Shown here: one piece after another, positions 56,136 through 64,000 of the stretch
Position numbering within the stretch: position 1 is the first letter of the stretch
How the letters are laid out: each line of letters opens with the position of its first letter
Assembly: GCF_021432765.1 (NCBI RefSeq)
Contig: NZ_CP058908.1
Span: 3,620,001 to 3,684,000, forward strand
Direction of reading: 5' to 3'
Length of the DNA stretch: 64,000 nt
Source of the DNA: Pseudomonas phenolilytica
Lineage (GTDB): Bacteria; Pseudomonadota; Gammaproteobacteria; Pseudomonadales; Pseudomonadaceae
The notes under the pieces: generated by a model
Told to the model about the DNA's origin: nothing
The model's database searches: none
What the model saw: the letters and a program-made list of their open reading frames with translations, nothing else
Program-made: the position numbers and the translations under genes

Positions 56136-56395
56136 GCCCGCACCTCCAGGGCCACACGCCCACGGCTGGACTTGCGCAGCGCCACGTCCGGCGCCGGGGT
56201 GGACTTGGCCGGCGCAGCCATACGCTCGTCGAGCCAAGCGTCGACCTCTGCTTCGAACCAGACGGCGCAGCGCGGCGTCAGCATGAAGTGCTGGGGGAAC
56301 TCGCCGCGCTTCTCCAGGTTGTAGATGGTGGTGGCCGAAAGGCCGGTTTTCGCCAGGACTTCCGGGCGGCGGATCGTTCGCTTGATTGGTTGCAT
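56132..56395 (-). CDS. AlpA-family transcriptional regulator
   Basis: An 87-residue regulator: RRPEVLAKTGLSATTIYNLEKRG is an AlpA/HTH_17-type helix-turn-helix, followed by FMLTPRCAVWFEAEVDAWL. AlpA proteins in P4-like islands activate excision or integrase genes. A 10-bp inverted repeat abuts its start codon, suggesting autoregulation. Confidence 0.85.
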   Translation of the reverse strand: MQPIKRTIRRPEVLAKTGLSATTIYNLEKRGEFPQHFMLTPRCAVWFEAEVDAWLDERMAAPAKSTPAPDVALRKSSRGRVALEVRA

Positions 56396-56434
56396 CGTGT
56401 CGTTCTCCGGTGCGGATAGGAATGGAACGACACG
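56396..56434. promoter_or_regulatory. Inverted repeat upstream of the AlpA-like gene, probable operator
   Basis: CGTGTCGTTC (56396-56405) and GAACGACACG (56425-56434) are perfect 10-base inverted repeats, 19 bases apart, with the first directly touching the start codon. Two CGGATAG copies lie within and beside it. Autoregulatory binding is the simplest reading. Confidence 0.6.
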
Positions 56435-56499
56435 GATAGTTAGGCACAGGGCGATACAAAGTCGTCCGTGTGATTTGTTGCGCGTTCTGCAGGGGGCAA

Positions 56500-56525
56500 G
56501 AAAAAGGCCCGTACGCGGCGGGCCT
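56500..56525 (-). terminator. Terminator after the integrase operon
   Basis: An AGGCCCG/CGGGCCT stem with a GC-rich loop and five T on the minus strand overlaps the stop codon of the 132-residue gene, ending the int operon. Confidence 0.7.
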
Positions 56526-56922
56526 ACTCCTTCGGTTGCTTCCTTCGCTTCTGGCGAATGTGCTCGATCTTTCGCTTGAGCTGGTGCGGCTTAGCCTTGC
56601 CGACGTCCACCACCAAGTCGGCGATCTCGGCCAGCTCCGAGGCTGTTGCGCCGTCGCCGGCAAACTCCACCCAATCGGCCAGCTCCCGGTTGGTGTCGAT
56701 CCGGCCTTCGAGGCCCAGCGCCATGCGGGCCTTTTCCGCGCGCCGATTCGCCGGAAGGTCCGACGGCAGCACCTTAGCCACAACCTGCACGGCCACTTCA
56801 CGCGCCCAGGCGAGCGTCGTCGCGTCGTCCGCCCTGCCCTCGGCGATGGCTTGCCACAGCTCGGCCGCAGCCGTGGCGTCGCCTCGCATGGCCTCGCGTA
56901 GCAGCTCGGCGGGCGAGCGCAT
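56524..56922 (-). CDS. Integrase-linked hypothetical protein (132 residues)
   Basis: A 132-residue soluble, helical protein, Ala/Glu-rich with a strongly basic C-terminus (HQLKRKIEHIRQKRRKQPKE). Its start shares one base with the integrase stop codon (TGATG), so it is translationally coupled to int. No family recognised; a recombination accessory or regulator is possible. Confidence 0.6.
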   Translation of the reverse strand: MRSPAELLREAMRGDATAAAELWQAIAEGRADDATTLAWAREVAVQVVAKVLPSDLPANRRAEKARMALGLEGRIDTNRELADWVEFAGDGATASELAEIADLVVDVGKAKPHQLKRKIEHIRQKRRKQPKE

Positions 56923-58190
56923 CACAGATCCCCGTCGATACCGTCGGCGGCTTCCATCGCCGCGATTCGGGCCTCGCTGATGATCGTCTTCGCGCTCTCG
57001 CCGCGCACCCACGCGTCGACCATATCGGCCCAGGCTTGCAGCATGACGCGGCGCTGGCCGGCGAACTGCGCCTTGTTGTAGATCGCCCGCACAGACTTCT
57101 GCTCGTGCGCCAGGCACTTCTCGATCCAGTCGGAATTGAAGCCCGCCTCGTGCAGCAGCGTCGAGCCGGTGCGCCGCAGGTCGTGGACGGTAAACGGCGG
57201 CATCGGGTCGCCGTCCTTCTCCAGCTTCTTGAGGGTCAGGGTAATGACTCGGTTCAGCGTGGCGTCGCTGATCGGCTGGTCCGTCTCATACCGACCGGGC
57301 AGCACGTAGGGGCTGCTCCCTGCCCACGCCTTGAGCGCGACCAGAAGGTCGATCATCTGCCGGCTCAGGTAGATGCGGTGCGCCCTGCCGGCCTTCATCC
57401 GCGCCGCTGGGATGGTCCAAACCGCGCCGGCGAAGTCGACCTCGTTCCACTTCGCATGGATGATCTCGCCCTTGCGGCACATCGTCAGCAGGATCGCGCG
57501 CAGCGCCAGCTTGAACATGGGCATAGTGCCGCCCAAGCCATCCAGCGCCACCAAGAAGCGGCGGATCTCGTCCGGCGCCAGTGCACGCTCGCGCGGCTTG
57601 AAGGTGGCGATGCTGGACGACTTGACCGCCTCGGCGGGGTTCTCTAGGTCCAGGCCGCGCCCGCTGGCGTGACGGTAAATCTGCTGGATGATTTCGCGGG
57701 CGTGCACCGCCGTGGCCGGCGCCCCTCGCCCCTTGATCTTGTCGCACAGGGCGATGACGTGCGACGGCTTGATCTCGTCCATTCGGCGCTTGCCCAGCTC
57801 GGCCAGCACGTCCCGGTCGAGGATGCTCTTGCGCATAGCTGCGGTGCTCTCGGCCAGGTCGGCGTCGCGCAGCCAGATACCGGCATGCGCCTCGAACGTG
57901 TCGATATCGCTGGTGGCCTTCTTCCCCTCGGCCTTCTGCTGGGCTGGAGAAATACCGTCATGCACCAGCTTGCGCGCCAGGGTCAGCTCCTCGCGCGCCT
58001 CGGCGAGCGACATAGCGTCCGCCCCGTAGCGCCCAATGGTCAGCGTCTCGCGCCGTCCGGCGATCCGGTAGTCGTACCGGAAGGTCACGGTGCCCTTGGG
58101 CGACACGACCACGTAAAGCCCTTCGCGGTCCGCCACCTTGTAAGCCTTCTCCCGGCCCTTAAGGCTCTTGAGTTTCGTATCCGTCAGCAC
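56922..58190 (-). CDS. int: Tyrosine recombinase, P4-type integrase
   Basis: A 422-residue integrase with an N-terminal DUF4102 arm-binding domain (about 1-90, GLYVVVSPKGTVTFRYDYR), a SAM-like core-binding domain and a catalytic domain. Catalytic residues are R239 (MCRKGEI), H336 and R339 (VHDLRRTG), H362 (CLAHE) and nucleophile Y371 (AIYNKA). I start it at a GTG (58190) with GAGGG upstream; a GTG at 58211 is possible. It lies next to attR and reads away from guaA, as usual for the guaA integration site. Confidence 0.92.
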   Translation of the reverse strand: MLTDTKLKSLKGREKAYKVADREGLYVVVSPKGTVTFRYDYRIAGRRETLTIGRYGADAMSLAEAREELTLARKLVHDGISPAQQKAEGKKATSDIDTFEAHAGIWLRDADLAESTAAMRKSILDRDVLAELGKRRMDEIKPSHVIALCDKIKGRGAPATAVHAREIIQQIYRHASGRGLDLENPAEAVKSSSIATFKPRERALAPDEIRRFLVALDGLGGTMPMFKLALRAILLTMCRKGEIIHAKWNEVDFAGAVWTIPAARMKAGRAHRIYLSRQMIDLLVALKAWAGSSPYVLPGRYETDQPISDATLNRVITLTLKKLEKDGDPMPPFTVHDLRRTGSTLLHEAGFNSDWIEKCLAHEQKSVRAIYNKAQFAGQRRVMLQAWADMVDAWVRGESAKTIISEARIAAMEAADGIDGDL

Positions 58191-58334
58191 GTTCGCGCCC
58201 TCTACCGTCACCGTTTACCGTCACTGGGGGCTGGCGGTAAAAATCCGGTCGGTGAGGTGTCGGCAGAAACCGCCGCCAGATCGACCGTCGCCAGCAAGTG
58301 TTTCCCGATGATAGTTAGTGAACGGCAGAAACAC

Positions 58335-58360
58335 AAAGGCCCCTGTGTTTACAGGGGCCT
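58335..58360 (-). terminator. Terminator between guaA and the integrase gene
   Basis: A perfect 10-bp stem AGGCCCCTGT/ACAGGGGCCT lies inside the element just past attR. On the minus strand it ends in TTTGTGTTT. Being element-borne, it would replace the lost guaA terminator and shield int from guaA transcription. Confidence 0.65.
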
Positions 58361-58404
58361 CGGCGGGTTTTGCAAATGACGTTGAACGGTAAAAAACGCT
58401 ACTG

Positions 58405-58418
58405 GATCATTCCCACTC
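58405..58418. repeat. attR core within the guaA 3' end
   Basis: GATCATTCCCACTC, identical to attL. It covers the last codons and stop of guaA (E-W-E-stop on the minus strand), so integration restores an intact guaA. Confidence 0.85.
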
Positions 58419-59987
58419 GATAGTCGCCGGTGGCTTGCTCGACACGTCGTAGGTGACACGGGAGATGCCTTCGATCTCGTTGATGATGCGGTTGGAGACC
58501 TTCTCCAGCAGCTCGTAAGGCAGGTGCGCCCAGCGTGCGGTCATGAAGTCGATGGTTTCCACGGCGCGCAGCGCGACGACCCAGGCATAGCGGCGACCGT
58601 CGCCGACCACGCCGACCGATTTCACTGGTTGGAACACCACGAAGGCCTGGCTGGTCTTGTGGTACCAGTCGAAGTTGCGCAGCTCCTCGATGAAGATGTG
58701 GTCGGCGCGACGCAGCAGGTCGGCGTATTCCTTCTTCACCTCGCCGAGAATGCGCACACCCAGGCCCGGGCCCGGGAAGGGGTGACGGTAGACCATATCG
58801 TACGGCAGGCCGAGTTCGAGGCCGATCTTGCGCACCTCGTCCTTGAACAGCTCGCGCAGCGGCTCGACCAGCTTGAGGTTCATCTCTTCCGGCAGACCGC
58901 CGACGTTGTGGTGCGACTTGATCACATGGGCCTTGCCACTCTTGGCGCCGGCCGACTCGATCACGTCCGGGTAGATGGTACCCTGGGCGAGGAACTGGAT
59001 GTTGTCCAGCTTGCTGGCCTCGGCATCGAACACGTCAATGAAGGTGCGGCCGATGATCTTGCGCTTCTTCTCCGGGTCCGCCTCGCCTTCGAGGTTGGCC
59101 AGGAACTGCGCTTCGGCATCGGCACGGATCACCTTGACGCCCATGTTCTCGGCGAACATGGCCATCACCTGATCGCCCTCGTGCAGGCGCAGCAGGCCGT
59201 TGTCGACGAACACGCAGGTCAGCTGGTCGCCGATGGCCCGATGCAGCAGCGCGGCGACCACCGAGGAATCGACGCCACCGGACAGGCCCAGCAGCACGTT
59301 GGCATTGCCGACCTGGGCACGCACCTGGGCGATGGCGTCCTCGACGATGTTGGACGGCGTCCACAGCGCTTCGCAGCCGCAGATTTCCAGGATGAAGCGC
59401 GACAGGATGCGACCGCCCTGGCGGGTGTGGGTCACTTCCGGATGGAACTGCACGCCGTAGTAGTGGCGGATTTCGTCACCGATGGCAGCGATCGGGCAGC
59501 TCGGCGTGCTGGCGATGATATGGAAACCGGCCGGAATCTCGGTGACCTTGTCACCGTGGCTCATCCACACGTCGAGGCCGAACACGCCATCGTCATCCAT
59601 GTGGTCTTCGATGCCGTCGAACAGCTGCGACTTGCCGACCAGATCGACACGCGCGTAGCCAAACTCGCGCACATCCGAGCCCTGCACCTTGCCGCCCAGC
59701 TGCTCGGACATGGTCTGCATGCCGTAGCAGATGCCGAACAGCGGTACGCCGAGATCGAACACCGCTTGCGGCGCGCGGGGGCTGCCTTCTTCATGAACCG
59801 ACTCAGGGCCACCGGCGAGGATGATGCCGCGCGGCGCGAAGGCGCGGATGTCGTCTTCGCTCATGTCCCACGGGTGCAGTTCGCAGTAGACGCCGATCTC
59901 GCGCACGCGGCGGGCGATCAGCTGGGTGTACTGGGAGCCGAAGTCGAGGATGAGAATGCGGTGGGCGTGGATATCAGGTTGAGCCAT
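58407..59987 (-). CDS. guaA: GMP synthase (glutamine-hydrolysing)
   Basis: A 526-residue enzyme converting XMP to GMP. The N-terminal class I glutamine amidotransferase has the nucleophile Cys in [10 protein letters not shown] and the His/Glu in FHPEVTHT; the ATP-pyrophosphatase domain has [15 protein letters not shown]; the dimerisation domain ends in ATIEWE. The ATG at 59987 has AGGTG at good spacing; a GTG nine bases earlier is less likely. Downstream of guaB in the same operon. Its 3' end is the element's integration site and stays intact. Confidence 0.97.
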   Translation of the reverse strand: MAQPDIHAHRILILDFGSQYTQLIARRVREIGVYCELHPWDMSEDDIRAFAPRGIILAGGPESVHEEGSPRAPQAVFDLGVPLFGICYGMQTMSEQLGGKVQGSDVREFGYARVDLVGKSQLFDGIEDHMDDDGVFGLDVWMSHGDKVTEIPAGFHIIASTPSCPIAAIGDEIRHYYGVQFHPEVTHTRQGGRILSRFILEICGCEALWTPSNIVEDAIAQVRAQVGNANVLLGLSGGVDSSVVAALLHRAIGDQLTCVFVDNGLLRLHEGDQVMAMFAENMGVKVIRADAEAQFLANLEGEADPEKKRKIIGRTFIDVFDAEASKLDNIQFLAQGTIYPDVIESAGAKSGKAHVIKSHHNVGGLPEEMNLKLVEPLRELFKDEVRKIGLELGLPYDMVYRHPFPGPGLGVRILGEVKKEYADLLRRADHIFIEELRNFDWYHKTSQAFVVFQPVKSVGVVGDGRRYAWVVALRAVETIDFMTARWAHLPYELLEKVSNRIINEIEGISRVTYDVSSKPPATIEWE

Positions 59988-60081
59988 TTTCTTCACCTGG
60001 AGAAATGGCTGAAGGCTGAAGGCCGCAGGCCGAACGCAATCCGTTCAACCTGCAGCCGCCAGCCTCCAGCGAAGAGTTCGA

Positions 60082-61677
<1,596 letters not shown>

Positions 61678-62229
61678 TCACACCTGATCGATGACCAGCG
61701 CTACCTTGAACCCTAGCCGCTCGCCGAACTCTTCGAGGAATTCCTGACGAAACCCTGCCTCGCCCCAGCCGTTGAAGATGAATCCCAGGTTGGAGAACGC
61801 ACACGCCGGAATGAACAGGAAACCGTTGATGTCGTCCTCGAAGCCACATTCGGGACAGGTGAAATTGTCGGTCTGCCCGGGCATCCACTCATCCAGACTC
61901 TCGAACAGCGCCTCGCCGATCTCCCGACGGCATTCCGGGCAGCCGGCTTCCTCGGCGAAATCGCGGGTCGGCGTGTAGATACAGCGCTTGGTCACCACCT
62001 CCAGGCCATTGACGGCCTCACCGAACGGCAGCCGCTCCGGGTACCGCACGACGCGGCGTGCGCCCGGCGCGATCGCATAGGCCATCCCACGGGCACCGCG
62101 ACCGCAGGTGGTCGGCAGCGCCTCGACGATGCGCCGCTCGGCCAACCAGCGCAGGATCATCCGCGCACGGCCCTCATGCGCGGGAAAGCTGGAAATGCGC
62201 GGCACGACGATGGCTTGGCTATGACTCAT
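61678..62229 (-). CDS. Zinc-ribbon-containing conserved protein
   Basis: A 183-residue cytoplasmic protein with two CxxC pairs (AGCPECRRE and FTCPECGFED, about residues 97-130) forming a probable zinc ribbon, and a C-terminal hydrophobic-aromatic block (NLGFIFNGWGEAGFRQEFLE). Homologues next to guaB/xseA are common in pseudomonads and sometimes misnamed sugar ABC transporter ATPase; no ATPase motif is present. Function unknown. Confidence 0.72.
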   Translation of the reverse strand: MSHSQAIVVPRISSFPAHEGRARMILRWLAERRIVEALPTTCGRGARGMAYAIAPGARRVVRYPERLPFGEAVNGLEVVTKRCIYTPTRDFAEEAGCPECRREIGEALFESLDEWMPGQTDNFTCPECGFEDDINGFLFIPACAFSNLGFIFNGWGEAGFRQEFLEEFGERLGFKVALVIDQV

Positions 62230-62346
62230 GGAAGGCTCGGTCAGAAGGCGATGGGCGGCCGGGCAGCTTAATGCGCGGATCGCTCAGGTCAATCGCAGCC
62301 GGTCGCAGGGCGGCTGCTCCGGGCGTTTTCCCGTATCATCACCGCC

Positions 62347-63723
62347 ATGCTCAAAGATCCCTTCGAACGCCTCAATCTCGATCGCGAAGTCCTCACCGTC
62401 AGCCAGCTCAACGGCCGAGCCCGGCTGCTGCTGGAGGACGTGTTCGCCCAGGTCTGGGTCGAAGGCGAGATATCCAACCTCGCCCGCCCGGCTTCCGGCC
62501 ACATCTATTTCACCCTCAAGGACAAGAACGCCCAGGTGCGTTGCGCGCTGTTCCGCCAGAACGCCGCGCGGGTGCGCCAGGCCTTGCGTGACGGCCTGGC
62601 GGTGCGCGTGCGAGGCAAGGTGTCGCTGTTCGAAGGGCGCGGCGACTATCAGCTGATTCTCGACACGCTGGAGCCGGCCGGCGATGGCGCACTGCGTCTG
62701 GCCTTCGAGGCACTGAAGGAAAAGCTCGCCGGCGAAGGCTTGTTCGCTACCGAGCGCAAGGCCGCCCTGCCCGCCCATCCGCGGCGCATCGGCATCGTCA
62801 GCTCGCCGACCGGCGCGGTGATCCGCGACATCATCTCGGTGTTCAAACGCCGCGCACCGCAGGTCGAACTGACGCTGATTCCGACCGCCGTGCAGGGCCG
62901 CGAAGCCACCGGACAGATCGTTCGGGCGCTGCAACTGGCCGATGCGCAAGGTTTCGACGCGCTGATCCTGGCGCGTGGCGGCGGCTCGCTGGAAGACCTC
63001 TGGTGCTTCAACGAAGAAGCCGTGGCGCGCGCGGTGGACGCCTGCGTTACGCCAATCGTCAGCGCCGTGGGACATGAAACCGACGTATCGATCGCCGACT
63101 TCGTCGCTGACGTACGCGCCCCCACGCCTTCGGCAGCGGCCGAGCTGCTGGCGCCGAGCAGCGCCGACCTACAGCAGCGCCTGAGCGGTCTGCATCAGCG
63201 ACTGCTGCTGCGCATGCGCGACCGCCTGCACCGTGACGCCATGCGCCTGGAGAGTCTGACTCGGCGCCTGCGCCATCCGGGCGAACGCCTGCAGCAGCAG
63301 GCCCAGCGCATCGACGACCTCGAACAACGCCTGCTGCGCGCCGTCGACCGTCGCCTGTGCGGCGGTCAGGAGCGCCTGGCGCGCCTGGAAACCCGCCTCG
63401 CCGCGCAGCATCCCGGGCGCACGCTGCACCTGCTGCGCCAGCGTCTCGAACACCTCTCCGACCGCCTGCCGCGCGCCATGCAGTCGGGCATGAAGGCCCG
63501 GCGCCAGCAGCTGCAGGGCTTGGCGCAGACACTGCAGATCGTCAGCCCGCTGGCCACCCTCGGCCGCGGCTACAGCATCCTGCTCGACGAGCGCGGTCAG
63601 GCGATTCGCAGCGCCAGCCAGACCCACGCCGGCCAGCGCCTGAAGGCGAAACTGGGCGAAGGCGAACTGGCGGTACGCGTGGAAGACAACCATCTGGAAC
63701 CGGTGACGCTGCCGCTGCTCTGA
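62347..63723 (+). CDS. xseA: Exodeoxyribonuclease VII large subunit
   Basis: A 458-residue subunit of the single-strand-specific nuclease ExoVII. It has an N-terminal OB-fold (about 10-105, VWVEGEISNLARPASGHIYF), a catalytic domain (GIVSSPTGAVIRDI, LARGGGSLEDLWCFNEE, SAVGHETDVSIADFVAD) and a long coiled coil to the C-terminus. XseB, the small subunit, is not adjacent. Divergent from the zinc-ribbon gene. Confidence 0.96.
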   Translation: MLKDPFERLNLDREVLTVSQLNGRARLLLEDVFAQVWVEGEISNLARPASGHIYFTLKDKNAQVRCALFRQNAARVRQALRDGLAVRVRGKVSLFEGRGDYQLILDTLEPAGDGALRLAFEALKEKLAGEGLFATERKAALPAHPRRIGIVSSPTGAVIRDIISVFKRRAPQVELTLIPTAVQGREATGQIVRALQLADAQGFDALILARGGGSLEDLWCFNEEAVARAVDACVTPIVSAVGHETDVSIADFVADVRAPTPSAAAELLAPSSADLQQRLSGLHQRLLLRMRDRLHRDAMRLESLTRRLRHPGERLQQQAQRIDDLEQRLLRAVDRRLCGGQERLARLETRLAAQHPGRTLHLLRQRLEHLSDRLPRAMQSGMKARRQQLQGLAQTLQIVSPLATLGRGYSILLDERGQAIRSASQTHAGQRLKAKLGEGELAVRVEDNHLEPVTLPLL

Positions 63724-63756
63724 ACGCGCCAGCCGACCCAAGCCCGCGCCGCCTGA

Positions 63757-63784
63757 AACGAAAAAGCCAGCCTTGCGGCTGGCT
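63757..63784 (-). terminator. Terminator after the right-edge minus-strand gene
   Basis: A perfect 8-bp stem AGCCAGCC/GGCTGGCT with loop TTGC ends in TTTTT on the minus strand, about 50 bases past the stop codon of the partial helicase gene. Confidence 0.8.
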
Positions 63785-63833
63785 CTGATCGAAGCTTCGG
63801 GGCGGTTTATGCCCCTGTGCGCTTTTCTGCTGC

Positions 63834-64000
63834 TCAGTCTTCGCGATAGCGACGCAGCTTGAGCTGCTTGCCACCCACGCGGGTGTCCTTGAGCTTGCCG
63901 AGCAGGCGCTCGAGACCTTCTTCCGGCAGTTCGACCAGGCTGAAGCTGTCGCGCACCTGGATGCGACCGATGGCTTCGCGGGCCAGGCCGCCCTCGTTGA
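63834..64000 (-). CDS. C-terminal end of a probable DEAD-box RNA helicase (partial)
   Basis: Only the last 55 codons are in the window. The segment IGRIQVRDSFSLVELPEEG and VGGKQLKLRRYRED resembles the DbpA-type RNA-binding domain at the C-terminus of DEAD-box helicases such as DbpA and CsdA. The helicase core lies outside, so the assignment is tentative. Confidence 0.55.
   Translation of the reverse strand, partial: NEGGLAREAIGRIQVRDSFSLVELPEEGLERLLGKLKDTRVGGKQLKLRRYRED

Larger units (their letters stand above)
46009..58418. mobile_element. guaA-integrated 12.4-kb phage-satellite-like element
   Basis: The element is bounded by direct copies of the 14-mer GATCATTCCCACTC (46009-46022 and 58405-58418), which includes the guaA stop codon. 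It encodes, in order from the guaA side, a tyrosine integrase, AlpA-like regulators, a primase-helicase, an iteron array, and a late-type operon with capsid-cement, scaffold-like and terminase genes, ending with a membrane protein at the left edge. All genes are on the minus strand, intact and closely packed. No major capsid, portal, tail or lysis gene is visible, so a satellite depending on a helper phage is more likely than a complete prophage; a deleted prophage remnant is the alternative. Confidence 0.85.

Noticed and set aside
46009..58418. Reading the element as a complete prophage or as a conjugative element
   Set aside because: No portal, capsid, tail or lysis genes and no relaxase, coupling protein or type IV secretion genes are visible.

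Overview
The window reads as a high-GC gammaproteobacterial chromosome, most likely Pseudomonas sensu lato and probably the Stutzerimonas (P. stutzeri) group. This rests on recognisable Pseudomonas gene content and order: adk/ppc with tsaB, the LptF-type OmpA lipoprotein pair, lysS-prfB, recJ-yaeQ, bfd-bfr-grxD-argF, and tadA-multicopper oxidase-guaA-guaB-xseA. No species call can be proved without a database search. Coding density is very high, and no rRNA, tRNA, CRISPR array or IS element was seen.

Layout. 0.3-6 kb (minus strand): periplasmic beta-glucosidase BglX, WrbA quinone reductase, pirin, a DUF3087 membrane protein and an LrgB/LrgA (CidBA-type) pair. 6.4-11 kb: CcoG/FixG, a MocR-type regulator, an FKBP isomerase and a PAS-GAF-GGDEF diguanylate cyclase. 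11-18 kb: a metallo-beta-lactamase-fold protein with a degraded metal site, a GST divergent from a TetR repressor, and a two-gene RND efflux operon divergent from a second TetR repressor. 18-26 kb: rsmJ, an extensin-like peptidase, a DUF72 protein, a small conserved protein, tsaB, adk and ppc. 26-37.5 kb: two linked DUF4398/OmpA lipoproteins, a macro-domain hydrolase, an AIM24-like protein, a QEGLA/DUF1704 protein, lysS, prfB (with its programmed frameshift), a DUF533 protein, an old-yellow-enzyme reductase and a molybdopterin oxidoreductase. 37.5-46 kb: recJ, yaeQ, Fur-controlled bfd, bfr, grxD, argF with a coupled ABC ATPase, tadA and a multicopper oxidase. 58.4-64 kb: guaA, guaB, a zinc-ribbon protein, xseA and the tail of a probable RNA helicase.

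The interesting part is 46.0-58.4 kb. A 12.4-kb element sits exactly at the 3' end of guaA. It is bounded by a 14-bp direct repeat that includes the guaA stop codon, and the hairpin that looks like the native guaA terminator now lies on its far side. Its genes are all on the minus strand, intact and tightly packed: tyrosine integrase, AlpA-like regulators, an RNA leader with two mutually exclusive hairpins, an AEP-type primase-helicase, an inverted array of 9-bp iterons (probable origin), and then a long operon. That operon encodes an excisionase-like HTH protein, a coiled-coil protein, a Bbp16-like capsid cement protein, a scaffold-like protein, several very small proteins, a DUF5681-like protein and a complete large terminase, followed by a membrane-anchored protein at the left edge. 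I find no major capsid, portal, tail or lysis gene. The simplest reading is a phage satellite that carries its own replication, DNA packaging and capsid-decoration genes and borrows the rest from a helper phage. It is P4/PICI-like in logic but not an obvious member of either group.
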